64,000 nt of DNA from Bacillota bacterium (GTDB lineage Bacteria; Bacillota; UBA4882; UBA8346): assembly GCA_023429995.1 (NCBI GenBank), contig JAEZCE010000005.1, positions 55,336-119,335 on the forward strand. The letters are read 5' to 3'. Within the stretch, counting starts at the first letter, position 1, and each line of letters begins with the position of its first letter. The notes beneath the pieces were generated by a model. It saw only the letters and a list, made by a program, of their open reading frames with translations, was not told the origin of the DNA and ran no database searches. Positions 9,857 to 18,392 of this stretch are shown piece by piece. The position numbers and the translations under genes are program-made.

Positions 9857-10146
9857 TAAATGAAAGGAAATATATAAACAAATATATATATATTTTATGC
9901 AACCCCCATTTGCCCCACTGGCCCACAACCCCGGATGCCGTTTTGGTTTCAGGAGTTGGCCTATGAGGGGGAAGGTCTCTCTCCCACAGCCGGAGTTGCT
10001 TTTCGATTTCGGGACGGTCGAGGACCAATTTTTTATAACGCCTTGCCCAAGGGTATCCCTACGGCTTAAAACCCAGCAGGGACTAGGTTTATGGGTGATG
10101 TGGGGCAGAGGGGGTGTTATAGAAAGATATATATATTTCTTTCTTT
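9857..10146. repeat. Imperfect inverted-repeat element (MITE-like)
   Basis: The arms at about 9857-9925 and 10090-10146 are imperfect reverse complements: each has a GAAA(G/T)-AT-rich tract (ATATATATAT) followed inward by ACCCCC, TGCCCCAC and CCCA-type blocks. The roughly 165 bp between them encodes nothing recognisable. A transposon-derived palindromic element is the simplest reading; no transposase is present. Confidence 0.5.
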
Positions 10147-10273
10147 GGATTGAATATCAGTATTTTCTTTATGAATATCATTGTAATAATTTTTTCCAGA
10201 ATTTTCAATATCATCAGAAATAATATTTTGAGGGACATGGATTGCGGCGGCGACAGTTTGATTAAAATTGGGC

Positions 10274-10372
10274 CAACCCTCCAACTTGGCTTCCGCGAAT
10301 CCGGAGGATTCGACCTGAATGGAGGAACGAAGGTTTTGGCTTCGTAGTCTTGAAATCAAAGCGCCGGCAGAA
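10274..10372 (+). repeat. Dispersed repeat, copy 1 (second copy at 63883-63982)
   Basis: About 99 bp nearly identical to the sequence at 63883-63982. It begins CAACCCTCCA, contains the short palindrome GAATCCGGAGGATTC and continues GGAGGAACGAAGG. Two copies 53 kb apart in the same orientation mark an interspersed repeat family of this genome. Confidence 0.85.
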
Positions 10373-10469
10373 GTGCGGGTCGGTTCTCTTTTGAGGGATT
10401 TCTGAATGGGTATTGGTCAGGCGTTGCGGGCTTTAAATAATTAGAGACGCGCCGCTGTGGACGCCTATA

Positions 10470-10612
10470 AATGAATGAGCAGTATTATGGTCCACGGATT
10501 TCATCGGCTGAGGTCCTTTTGGAGCGGCCCAAAAGGACCCTACGCTCGCAAGCGAGCGGCAAGGCCGCCGGACCCGCGTGGTTCCGAACCTCCCTTTATT
10601 CATCCAGGGTTT
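10470..10612 (+). repeat. Structured repeat, interrupted copy, left half (5' exon of group II intron)
   Basis: Contains perfect hairpins GGTCCTTTTGG/CCAAAAGGACC and GCTCGC/GCGAGC, then CCTCCCTTTATTCATCCAGG just before the intron. The same block, in inverted orientation and uninterrupted, is found at about 13340-13610, with its own hairpins at the corresponding places. The right half of this copy resumes at 12565 after the intron. Confidence 0.75.
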
Positions 10613-11138
10613 GTGCGCCAAGCAAAGCTTGGTGGTTCTGACAGAGTGAAAGTCTCAGTACGGTAAGGGTTAACCACCCACCGGTAGTAGGCCTTGCGTC
10701 TTGGCTGAGTAATCAACAAGGCGAAGCGTAGACCGCGAACTTGATAGGCCGTAGGGAAGACCGCACTTCCCAAAGCAATGCAGCCTCGTTAAGGATGAAA
10801 AGAAGTGGAAGGCGACGTTTTGAACCTAACGGAAGCCATCAAAATAGAGGCGAAAAGGTGAGCCTCTAAAGATTCCACCGGGGTCAAAGAGCATGGCATG
10901 TCAAGAGAGAACCACCAGGAACTTGGGAGGATTCCCACTTCTCCTGAAAAACAGGTAGATGTTATCGAAAAAATGAGTAGAAACATTACAAGAACGTGGG
11001 ACTTCGGATCGACTCATAGTACTCTGAGGACGGGAGAGCCGTCTACTAGAAGCAACAAACAAATAAAACAGCGGGGAAGGGGTCGACGGTAGGTCGCAAC
11101 CCTCAAAGGAAACATGTCCCGCACTAGAGGTGGAGAAA

Positions 11139-12332
11139 ATGTCCAAAAGACAAAATGGCATGCAAACCTCCCTGAGGGAAATAGCAGAACAAGCAAAAAA
11201 AGACAAGAGGCGTCGATTTACAAATCTTAGCAAGTTACTAACAAAAGAGCACCTGAATGAAAGCTTCAAGATACTCAACAAGAAAGCTGCAGCAGGAATT
11301 GACAAAGTTACCTACCAGAAATACAAGATGAATCTAGACAAAAACATTTCAGAACTGTTGGAACGAGTTAAGAATGGAAAATATCGCGCCCGATTCGTAC
11401 GAAGGAAGCACATCAAGAAGGCCAATGGAAAACTTAGACCACTGGGAATACCAACTATCGAGGACAAATTGCTACAAGCAGCAACAGCTCAGATATTAGG
11501 AGCCATCTATGAAGCCGATTTTATGCCGTCGAGCTATGCATATCGACCGAAAAGAGGTCAGAAGCAAGCGGTCCGTGACCTGACAGATAATCTGCGTAGA
11601 GGGAAATACAGCTACGTAGTAGAAGCCGACATCAAGGGATTTTACGACCATCTCAACCATGACAGGCTAATGGAGATGCTAGACCTAAGAATCGGAGATG
11701 GAACAATTAAAAAGCTGGTCAGAAAATGGCTAAAAGCAAGAGTAGTAGAAGAAGATGGACAAATATATAAGCCGGTAGAAGGTACACCCCAAGGTGGAAT
11801 CGTGAGTCCAATATTGACAAATGTGTATTTACACTATGTCTTGGACCTTTGGTTTGAAAGAAAAGTCAAGCAGAATTGCGAAGGCGAAGCATACTACATA
11901 AGATTTGCCGATGACCACATTGCCTGTTTTCAATACAAGCGAGAAGCCGAGAAGTATCGCCGTGAACTGGGAGAAAGGCTAAAGAAGTTCAACTTAGAAT
12001 TAGCGGAAGAGAAAACACGGATAATCAGTTTTAGTAGGTTCCGAAAAGAAGAAAAGACCAGTTTTATCTTTTTGGGGATGGAATTTCGCTGGGGAACAAG
12101 CCATCAAGGGAAAGATACCATCCTGAGACGAACCAATAGGAGCAGATTAAAGCGGGCATATAGTGAAATAGCTGAATGGTGTAGAAACAACAGGCATCTG
12201 CCAATCCAAAAGCAACAAAAAATGATGAGACAAAAGCTACAAGGCCATTATAACTATTACGGAGTCATCGGAAATTATCAATCCATCCTGCAATTCTATA
12301 AGACGGCATTGAGAATCTGGTACAATGGTTAA
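11139..12332 (+). CDS. ltrA: Group II intron reverse transcriptase/maturase, C-terminally frameshifted
   Basis: ATG at 11139 is preceded by AGGTGGAG. Reverse transcriptase blocks are clear: AAAGIDKVT, GKLRPLGIPTIEDKLLQ, SSYAYRPKRGQ, VVEADIKGFYDHL, GTPQGGIVSPILTN and the catalytic YIRFADDHI (an FADD version of YADD). The maturase X domain begins at HYNYYGVIGNYQS. At about 12324 one base appears to be lost: the frame gives WYNG-stop at 12332, while the next frame continues as WLNRRSNRRSYTMEEF and on to KLEFA-stop at 12469, the normal end of this family. About 47 residues of domain X/C-terminus are therefore out of frame. The protein normally helps splicing and retrohoming of the surrounding intron. 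A sequencing error cannot be excluded. Confidence 0.9.
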   Translation: MSKRQNGMQTSLREIAEQAKKDKRRRFTNLSKLLTKEHLNESFKILNKKAAAGIDKVTYQKYKMNLDKNISELLERVKNGKYRARFVRRKHIKKANGKLRPLGIPTIEDKLLQAATAQILGAIYEADFMPSSYAYRPKRGQKQAVRDLTDNLRRGKYSYVVEADIKGFYDHLNHDRLMEMLDLRIGDGTIKKLVRKWLKARVVEEDGQIYKPVEGTPQGGIVSPILTNVYLHYVLDLWFERKVKQNCEGEAYYIRFADDHIACFQYKREAEKYRRELGERLKKFNLELAEEKTRIISFSRFRKEEKTSFIFLGMEFRWGTSHQGKDTILRRTNRSRLKRAYSEIAEWCRNNRHLPIQKQQKMMRQKLQGHYNYYGVIGNYQSILQFYKTALRIWYNG

Positions 12333-12490
12333 ATCGAAGAAGTAATCGACGAAGCTATACTATGGAAGAATTCAGAGAGATGACCAAGAGATATGAGATA
12401 CCAAAGCCAAAAATCATGGAACCAAGGTTTAAAGCAACTTCGGTACAACTAAAGTTGGAATTTGCTTGATGCGGAAGTGAGACCATTGAA

Positions 12491-12524
12491 GAGCCCGGTG
12501 CGGAAAAACTGCACGCCGGGATTC
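12491..12524 (+). ncRNA. Group II intron domain V
   Basis: A 34-nt hairpin starting GAGCCCGG, with a purine-rich loop and CCGGG closing the stem, has the shape and conserved AGC of the catalytic domain V, 40 nt before the intron 3' end. Confidence 0.85.
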
Positions 12525-12564
12525 TGTGCGGGGTGCGCTGGGTAACCAGCGCGTCTACCGCGAC

Positions 12565-12670
12565 TTGAATGCCGCCGCCATCCCTGGCAATCTGCTTGGC
12601 AATTATATGAGGCTCCCGATGGCGACCGCCGTTTTTCGTCCTGAAAAGAGGCGGCGCTTTTCGACGTCGT
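12565..12670 (+). repeat. Structured repeat, interrupted copy, right half (3' exon)
   Basis: Begins TTGAATGCCGCC directly after the intron. Blocks such as TTGGCAA, CCGATGGCGACCGCCGT and TCCTGAA match the reverse complement of about 13345-13455, which confirms that it is the continuation of the repeat cut by the intron. Confidence 0.7.
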
Positions 12671-12837
12671 GTCTCAAATGGCGGGGAGGAGAGTTTGGGC
12701 CTAAAATCATCAAAAAAGCGTATGAAAAGTTATGAGGGTTATGAGGGGGAGGAGGGCGTTCAAAAATGAAGGTATAGGTGATTTTGTAAAGAGCAAACGG
12801 TTTAGTTCTCCAGACCAGGGCAAGTTAGAACAGTTAT

Positions 12838-13220
12838 AAAGTCCTCCAATACCTTCTGGATCTCAAATCCGAACCGGTAGAGAAGTTTGGCATCATCTCA
12901 CTGAACACCCGAAACAAAATCATCGGCATCTCGGGATTGGAAATCCCGCCATCATCGGCACCAGCTCCCTGGATCAACTCTACATCGAACCCCGCGAAGT
13001 TTTTATGGCCGTCCTGATGAAGCCCATGCTAGCATGCGGCGCCAAATCAATCATCGCGTTCCATAACCATCCGAGTGGTGACGCCGCACCCAGTCGGGAC
13101 GACATTTATCTCACCCACAAAATCCAGGAAGCCAGGAAAATCATGGGCATCGAACTGTTGGACCATGTGATAACGGGAGAAAAGAATTATTACAGTTTAA
13201 AAGAGAAAGGACTGTTATAA
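12838..13220 (+). pseudogene. radC: radC (JAB/MPN domain) remnant, frameshifted and lacking its 5' end
   Basis: Without a start codon, the frame at 12843 reads YLLDLKSEPVEKFGIISLNT and then RNKIIGIS, typical of the RadC JAB domain. At about 12945-12955 the homology shifts frame and continues as GTSSLDQLYIEPREVF, then through the metal-binding motif HNHPSG...SRDD to KEKGLL and a stop at 13220. The intact family protein is about 225 residues; only the C-terminal JAB half is left, with a one-base frame change. RadC-like proteins are DNA-repair-named but functionally unresolved and are frequent on mobile DNA. Confidence 0.85.
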
Positions 13221-13329
13221 AGGGAAAAGAGAGAAGGGTAAAATGGATGGAGCAGTATGTTTGAAGTTAAATTAGTAACTTAGAATAAGCAATTATATAG
13301 GCTGTAATTACATACAGAAGATGTAAGCC

Positions 13330-13610
13330 TTCAAGGAGGAAGGCGATTCCACACCGACTCTATTCAGGATGAATACGGCGGTTGCCATCGGAAGACTAAG
13401 CTAGGTTGCCAGCCAGAAGGCCATGGAAGGCGTCGCGCATCAAAATGCGCGCGACATTCAAAAACCCTGGATGAATAAAGGGAGGTTTGGAATCCGTAGG
13501 TTCCAAGCGGCGGATTCAATCGCGAATGAATACATTCGCGCGGGCGCCGCCTCGCCCCTTTTGTCCTGGTGGGTGTGGGAGGTAGGAACAGCCTCCCATC
13601 GGCCCAAATA
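13330..13610 (-). repeat. Structured repeat, uninterrupted copy in inverted orientation
   Basis: Reverse complement of the repeat split at 10470-10612/12565-12670. Shared blocks are CCTCCCTTTATTCATCCAGG, the TTTTTGAATG junction and CCGATGGCAACCGCCGT. Internal hairpins (for example GTCGCGCGCATTTTGATGCGCGAC-like and CGCGAATG/CATTCGCG) differ in sequence but sit where the other copy also has hairpins, suggesting that RNA or DNA structure rather than sequence is conserved. No protein is encoded. Confidence 0.75.
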
Positions 13611-13751
13611 AACTTGAAATGGAAGCTAAGAATTAATTTCTTTCACCTTAGATTTGTAACAGGAACAGAAAAATGTTTTGCATTTAACTTCCCGAAGCTA
13701 TTTTCTCATGCCTTTATCCAGTATCAACTAAATTTTAAGGAGGTTCATCTC

Positions 13752-14051
13752 ATGGCCGACTTCGAATTTACCATTACCGAAAGCGATTCGCCGGTTGATT
13801 TGGAAGAGTATATCGATTATCTGATTATTGAACGCTGTAATGAAATCTATTATAAAATCATCAGTCAAAATAGCGAATATCAAAATCTTCAAGCGCAGAT
13901 GAAAGAGTGCTTTCAAGAACTTCTCCAATTATTTCCTGATCCGGTCCACCAGGAAATTGTGACCGAAAATCTATCGGGCATGATCGGAACACTGGAAATG
14001 TTGCTGCCTCAGATTATTTACAGGCAGATATTGAAAGACGGATTGGGTTAA
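13752..14051 (+). CDS. Small acidic protein of unknown function
   Basis: 99 residues from the ATG at 13752, preceded by AAGGAGG 8 nt upstream, which overrides the longer open frame from 13569. The sequence starts MADFEFTITESDSPVDLEEY and is largely helical, with repeated Gln/Glu/Leu (YQNLQAQMKECFQELLQLF). There is no signal peptide, membrane segment or recognised motif. Two radC remnants flank it (12838-13220 and 14092-14168), so it may be cargo carried in a decayed mobile segment. I do not recognise a family. Confidence 0.75.
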   Translation: MADFEFTITESDSPVDLEEYIDYLIIERCNEIYYKIISQNSEYQNLQAQMKECFQELLQLFPDPVHQEIVTENLSGMIGTLEMLLPQIIYRQILKDGLG

Positions 14052-14091
14052 AGGAATGGCTGGGAAGATGAATATTAGGTTCGGGGACCGG

Positions 14092-14168
14092 GAAAATCAT
14101 GGGCATCGAACTGCTGGATCACGTGATAACGGGAGAGCGGAGTTATTGTAGCTTAAAGGAAAAAGGGT
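14092..14168 (+). pseudogene. radC: Second radC C-terminal remnant
   Basis: About 77 bp encoding KIMGIELLDHVITGERSY and then SLKEKG, nearly the same as the end of the radC remnant at 13135-13215. Nothing else of the gene is left, so this is a duplicated or recombined fragment lying just downstream of the 99-residue ORF. Confidence 0.8.
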
Positions 14169-14336
14169 TTCGAAGAAGTGAAAAGGGTGAAGGGGAAAAT
14201 GTTTCCACCCCCGGACAATCGTGAAGAAATAAACCTAATTTTAACCCCCGGAACTTTTCATGAATGCCCCATCTTTGCATAAAATAGTGACACTTGGGAT
14301 ATTATAACAAAGAAAATTTAAGAAGGAGGATTGGTA

Positions 14337-14969
14337 GTGAAAAAGTTTTTCTTAGTCTTAATCATGGGTGGTTTTTTACTTGTTTCCTCAGTTGTCAGTA
14401 CCCAGGCGGCCAGTGTTTATGTGGATACCATGGTCGGAGGAACGGTAGAAGATCCGGACGGGTATGGAGATGGGGATGCTCATGATACGTATATCGGGTT
14501 TGAGTTGCCGGTAGATAAACTCAAATTAAACCTGGAGCTTCTTACGGGCAATTGGGATCAAAATAAAAATGCAGATGATGATTTTAGCGGCTACGATATT
14601 AAAGGCGGCTATCAAATCATTAAAAACTCCGATCTCCAATTATATGTCACGCTTTCCGGCTATCAACGGGATTTTGACGATTCCGATCAGACATTTAGCG
14701 GTGTTTTAATAGGCGTGGACGCAATCAGCAATATTTCGAAGAAAATAAATGTGGAAGGGGATATAGGTGTTTCCTTGACCGGTAAATTTGAACAATACGG
14801 AAATCATCATAACGCCGACCTCCTTAACCTCAAAGTTAAACTTAATTATCTTCTCACCAAGGATGTATTTGCTTCATTAGGATACCGGTACTATCAATTC
14901 AAAATTAACGGGCTCGATGAGGAAGTAAAAGCCAAAGGTCTTACTTTGGGAGCCGGTTTTAAGTTTTGA
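14337..14969 (+). CDS. Secreted beta-barrel-like protein, probable outer membrane protein
   Basis: 210 residues from the GTG at 14337, 7 nt after AAGGAGG. Residues 1-25 are a signal peptide (KKFFLVLIMGGFLLVSSVVS, cleavage near TQAA-S). The mature part alternates polar and hydrophobic residues in many short strands (LQLYVTLSGY, INVEGDIGVSLTG, VFASLGYRYYQF, LTLGAGFKF) and ends in a C-terminal Phe, the signature recognised by the outer-membrane BAM machinery. Such OmpA/YfaZ-like 8-10-strand barrels occur in diderm bacteria. No porin-specific motif is seen, so transport or structural role is unknown. A hairpin terminator follows at 15072. Confidence 0.75.
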   Translation: MKKFFLVLIMGGFLLVSSVVSTQAASVYVDTMVGGTVEDPDGYGDGDAHDTYIGFELPVDKLKLNLELLTGNWDQNKNADDDFSGYDIKGGYQIIKNSDLQLYVTLSGYQRDFDDSDQTFSGVLIGVDAISNISKKINVEGDIGVSLTGKFEQYGNHHNADLLNLKVKLNYLLTKDVFASLGYRYYQFKINGLDEEVKAKGLTLGAGFKF

Positions 14970-14998
14970 TGAAGGCATTTGCGATGGAACCTGCAACG

Positions 14999-15045
14999 CA
15001 TCGCAATTCGTTTCTCCACGGGGAGAAAGAATGAGGGCGGACCCA
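14999..15045 (+). repeat. Dispersed palindromic repeat (CGTTTCTCC...GGAGAAAG...GAATGAGGGC)
   Basis: Core TTTCTCCACGGGGAGAAA with flanking GAATGAGGGC. The same family occurs at 25891-25931 (inverted), at 25993-26033 and, cut by the window end, at 63985-64000. Confidence 0.75.
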
Positions 15046-15071
15046 AATTTAATGCCAAAGCCGATAGGGAA

Positions 15072-15098
15072 GCGGAAAATCCGCCTCCTTTTCTTTTT
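15072..15098 (+). terminator. Terminator after the beta-barrel gene
   Basis: GCGGA-AAA-TCCGC stem followed by CTCCTTTTCTTTTTG. Confidence 0.6.
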
Positions 15099-15402
15099 GT
15101 GTTTTCGTTGTAAGAGATAGTATTCCGCGAATCAATTATCTCATCCGCAAACTCAAGGAACCCCGAAAATCATCTTCACTGAACTTCGAAGAAGGCCCCC
15201 CTGTCTCTGCGGCTCACTCAAAGAAGCCGTCCTTCCCCAGCTACCGTATGCTGGATCATGGGAAGGCTCAGAACAGCGAAAAATAGGCAATCATAATCCC
15301 TCGCCCATAGCCTTTTTTGCGTGATGGGAGAGGGCTACTGCATGAATGGACAGATGGGGTGAGGGCATAGACTGACAGAAACGGTAGAGCGAAATTGTAG
15401 GA
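15099..15402. other. Intergenic region without a gene
   Basis: The convergent gap holds no ORF with a ribosome site. Short imperfect repeats such as CCCTCGCCCAT/ATGGGAGAGGG resemble decayed members of the genome's palindromic repeat families. Confidence 0.4.
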
Positions 15403-15445
15403 GTAAAGGGAAAAGCTCTTATAATTTCAGGCCTTTTCCCTTTAC
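15403..15445 (-). terminator. Strong hairpin at the end of the solute-binding protein gene
   Basis: A perfect 13-bp stem GTAAAGGGAAAAG / CTTTTCCCTTTAC lies 12 bp beyond the stop codon at 15457. The T-run is weak, so it may terminate poorly or act mainly as a 3' RNA stabiliser. Confidence 0.55.
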
Positions 15446-15456
15446 CCTTTTAAACT

Positions 15457-17001
15457 TTATTTCGATACCTGCGACAACCACGACACACCGGTCGGATGTG
15501 GATAAAAACCTTTAACTTTCGGCTGATAGGCGGTTAAGACCGTGGCATGATTGATGAAGACCCAGGGAGCATCGGCTACCAGGATTTTTTGGAGTTTTTG
15601 ATAAATCTTAATCCGCTCTTTTTGATTCAGGGTGCGGGTGCCTTCCCTTAATAACTCGTCGGCCTTGGGATTGGAATATTTGGCAGTATTCAAGTAGGAA
15701 GGGATCTGGCTACTGTCGAACAGCGATAAAAAATTATCCGGGTCGCCGTTATCCCCGATCCAGCCCTTGAAACAAGCCTCGCCTTCCTCGCCTTTATTGA
15801 CCACGTCGAAATATTCCTTCCATGGATAGACCTTGATCGTCGTCTTGACGCCGATCTTCGAAAGCTCGGCCTGGATGGCTTCGGCCAGTTTCTGTCCGTT
15901 GACCGGATTATAGGAGCGGGCGACGGAGTAAGTCAGCATGGTAAATTCAAAATGGGGATAACCCGCCTCGGCCAGCATCTTTTTAGCTTTTTCCGGATTA
16001 TACTCCAGCGCTCGTAACGCAGGGTCATATCCCGGGATAAAACTGGGCAACGGCCCGTTGGCCAGTTGGGCATACCCTTGATACAGATATTTTACAACCG
16101 CCTCCCGGTTAATGGCCATGGAAATCGCCTGGCGGACTTTGGGGTCGTTGAAAGGCTTTTTATTGCAGAAAAACGCCAGATAATTAATATTCATGCCCGG
16201 GCTTTTCAATACTTTCATTCCGCTGGATTCCAATTTTTTGACGTCATTGGGATCCACCCCGTCGATAATGTCCGTCGCGCCGGTCAGTAACTCACTGGCC
16301 CGGACCGAGTTTTCCTTAGTGGTCTTATAAACCACTTTATCGATGATGGCTTTCTTCCCCCAGTAGCTACCATTTCGCACCAACACGATTTGCTGGTCGC
16401 GGTCCCACTTTTCAAAAATATAGGGGCCGGTCCCAACCGGATGCTGATTAAATTCCGGGCCATATTTTTTCAACGCGGCGGGGCTGACAATCGGAGCCGC
16501 AAAACACATGGCCAGATTCAACAAAAACGGGGCGTACGGTTTGCTTAAAATGAATTTCACCGTATACGGGTCGACCGCTTCAACTTGCTTGACCGGTTCA
16601 AAGGTGAAGGAAGCATAGGGCATATCGCTGGTGGCCCGTGGCGGTAATTGACGATCCACGCTGGCTTTAACCGCTTCGGCGTTAAAGGGGGCGCCGTCGT
16701 GAAATTTTACGCCTCTCCGCAGTTTAAAAGTCCAAACCAACCCATCGGGCGATTGGGTCCAGGAAGTTGCCAGACAGGGTTCAACCGCGGTACTGCCCTG
16801 TTTGTATTTAACCAAGGTCTCATAAATATTGACGATGATCTTTCCGGATTCAGCCTCATTGACATAGGCCGGATCAAGACCCTGGGGATCGGCGGCCTTG
16901 GAATAGACCAGAATTTTCGGCGGGGTGGCGAAAACCAGATTAACGGAAACCGTTGCCGCCATGAGTACCGCCAATGTAAAGAATAATAACTTGCGCATCA
17001 T
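15457..17001 (-). CDS. ABC transporter solute-binding protein, family 5 (peptide/nickel/opine type)
   Basis: 514 residues from the ATG at 17001, with GGAGG 4 nt upstream (a second ATG follows at once). It has a signal peptide MMRKLLFFTLAVLMAAT ending near FA-TPPK, with no lipobox Cys, so the mature protein should be soluble outside the cytoplasmic membrane. Family SBP_bac_5 features are present: QGLDPAYVNEAES, the signature WTFKLRRGVKFHDGAPFNAE, VGTGPYIFEKW, FNDPKVRQAISMAINRE and the late lobe ending GVSWLSQVSK. No permease or ATPase lies beside it; the only neighbour is the PocR/AraC regulator 261 bp upstream on the same strand, which may control it. The ligand (peptide, sugar acid or other) cannot be told. 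Confidence 0.92.
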   Translation of the reverse strand: MMRKLLFFTLAVLMAATVSVNLVFATPPKILVYSKAADPQGLDPAYVNEAESGKIIVNIYETLVKYKQGSTAVEPCLATSWTQSPDGLVWTFKLRRGVKFHDGAPFNAEAVKASVDRQLPPRATSDMPYASFTFEPVKQVEAVDPYTVKFILSKPYAPFLLNLAMCFAAPIVSPAALKKYGPEFNQHPVGTGPYIFEKWDRDQQIVLVRNGSYWGKKAIIDKVVYKTTKENSVRASELLTGATDIIDGVDPNDVKKLESSGMKVLKSPGMNINYLAFFCNKKPFNDPKVRQAISMAINREAVVKYLYQGYAQLANGPLPSFIPGYDPALRALEYNPEKAKKMLAEAGYPHFEFTMLTYSVARSYNPVNGQKLAEAIQAELSKIGVKTTIKVYPWKEYFDVVNKGEEGEACFKGWIGDNGDPDNFLSLFDSSQIPSYLNTAKYSNPKADELLREGTRTLNQKERIKIYQKLQKILVADAPWVFINHATVLTAYQPKVKGFYPHPTGVSWLSQVSK

Positions 17002-17262
17002 TTTGCCTCCTCTATTTGCTTTGTTTTGAAACAATTTTTCTTCAAATTAAAATCAATATTCATTATTTGATAAGAATATCGAGAGTTAATTTTTCTCACA
17101 ATATTTCATGAAAATTAACATGAAGTTACTTAAATTACCTATAAAAATACCATATTTAGGGTTGCCAGTCAAACCAAATGATCATTATACTGACATTGCC
17201 GGAGATGAAGAGGACTGTTTTAGCGCAGAGGATAGTCATGGGAACGGAGTATGAATCAATGT

Positions 17263-18156
17263 TCAAGAAAACCTGCGCCGGTATTCCAGAGGGGAAATCC
17301 CCGTCAGTTCAGTGAAAACCCTGGAAAAATAATTGGAGTCGTTGAATCCTACCGTATAGGCGATTTCGGCCACTTTATCGCCGGATTCCACCAGCTGGGT
17401 CCGGGCTTGTTCGACGCGGATTTTATTGATATACATTTTGATATTAATCCCCACCCTTTTTTTGAAAAGATGGTTGACATAAGATTCGCTGCAGTGGCAG
17501 AAGTTACTGATCTGTTCAACGGTAAGCGGTTCGCGGTAATTTTGTTTGATATAATCGAGGATATGGGCTAAAATACTGTCTTCGCTGGAGTAGTATCTTT
17601 TTTTACCCGGTTTTAGGCCGGAATTTGAGGACTGGATGATCGAATGAATATCCCCTAAATAATCGGCAATGATGGCCAATGTATCGTTAACGGTTTTTAA
17701 AGAGGGAGGGTTGGTCGTGAGGGATTGAAAATAAAGCTGTCTTGCCAGTTCCTCCGATAATCCCCAACGTTTGCAAAGCTTTCGGATTAAATAAGTTGCC
17801 AGCTCCGCTTGAACTTGAAACACCCCGATATTCATCACACCCAGTAAGGTATCCTGATACTGAATGGGGATGATATATTCGCCGACTCCGGCGTGGCACA
17901 TCCCATAAAAGGAATCTTGCAGTCTTATGGATTTTTCTGCAATCCTTTTTTTGAGAGCCAGACATTGACCATAAACCCCCCGGTTGCTTTTAAGGTACAT
18001 GCAATAAGGATTGGTATGGGCCATGAACGGTTGCAATACCTGGTCCAGTTGTTTATCGATGGCGATAAATCCGCTGAAATCATTGAAACACACTTGGAGA
18101 TGATATTGCCGGCAAGCGTGTTCCAAAAAATTTGCCAAAGCCTGATATTTTGACAT
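17263..18156 (-). CDS. AraC-family regulator with PocR sensory domain
   Basis: 297 residues; ATG at 18156 is preceded by GGAAGAGGTG. Residues about 10-160 match the PocR ligand-binding domain, with its conserved cysteines (NPYCMYLKSN, QCLALKK, YGMCHAGVGEYIIPI). Residues about 200-297 are the double helix-turn-helix of AraC/XylS (LTVEQISNFCHCSESYVNHLFKK and VAEIAYTVGFNDSNYFSRVF, ending SPLEYRR). PocR domains sense small organic molecules such as diols in characterised members. It is transcribed toward the orphan solute-binding protein and divergent from the FAD oxidoreductase at 18393; either could be its target. Confidence 0.92.
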   Translation of the reverse strand: MSKYQALANFLEHACRQYHLQVCFNDFSGFIAIDKQLDQVLQPFMAHTNPYCMYLKSNRGVYGQCLALKKRIAEKSIRLQDSFYGMCHAGVGEYIIPIQYQDTLLGVMNIGVFQVQAELATYLIRKLCKRWGLSEELARQLYFQSLTTNPPSLKTVNDTLAIIADYLGDIHSIIQSSNSGLKPGKKRYYSSEDSILAHILDYIKQNYREPLTVEQISNFCHCSESYVNHLFKKRVGINIKMYINKIRVEQARTQLVESGDKVAEIAYTVGFNDSNYFSRVFTELTGISPLEYRRRFS

Positions 18157-18392
18157 TGTAACACCTCTTCCGGACTTTGTCCCTTAAAATTATTTCGATT
18201 ATAACACCCCAATGGATGATTTACAACTTTGCAGAAAAATGAAGATTGTTGACAGCTATTTTAATGAGATTGCTCCCGGATGTTTATATAATGATTGGTG
18301 AAAGCTTTCGTTTCGTTAAAGCCCGGTGAGGAAAGGGCAAGTTTTGCAAGAAATTGAAGATTAATGAATTGAATCCTAAGGAAAAGAGGGGA

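Larger units (their letters stand above)
10613..12564 (+). mobile_element. Group II intron (1952 bp) with frameshifted maturase gene
   Basis: The 5' end is GTGCGCC (GUGYG rule) at 10613. Intron RNA structure follows, the maturase ORF lies inside, domain V is at 12491-12524 and a domain VI-like hairpin (GCGCTGG-GTAA-CCAGCGC) precedes the 3' end CTACCGCGAC. The ends are supported by an uninterrupted copy of the target repeat at 13340-13610: that copy reads CCAGGG-TTTTT-GAATG, whereas here the five T are split as TTT before and TT after the intron. Insertion sits next to strong hairpins. Mobility now depends on whether the truncated maturase works. Confidence 0.9.

Noticed and set aside
12526..12735. 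69-codon frame after the intron
   Set aside because: It spans intron end and repeat DNA, so it cannot be a native gene.
13423..13611. 62-codon frame in the inverted structured repeat
   Set aside because: Made of repeat hairpins and not conserved between the two copies.
18249..18292. TTGACA and TATAAT in the divergent region before the FAD oxidoreductase
   Set aside because: The spacer is 32 bp, too long for one sigma-A promoter; each may belong to something else.
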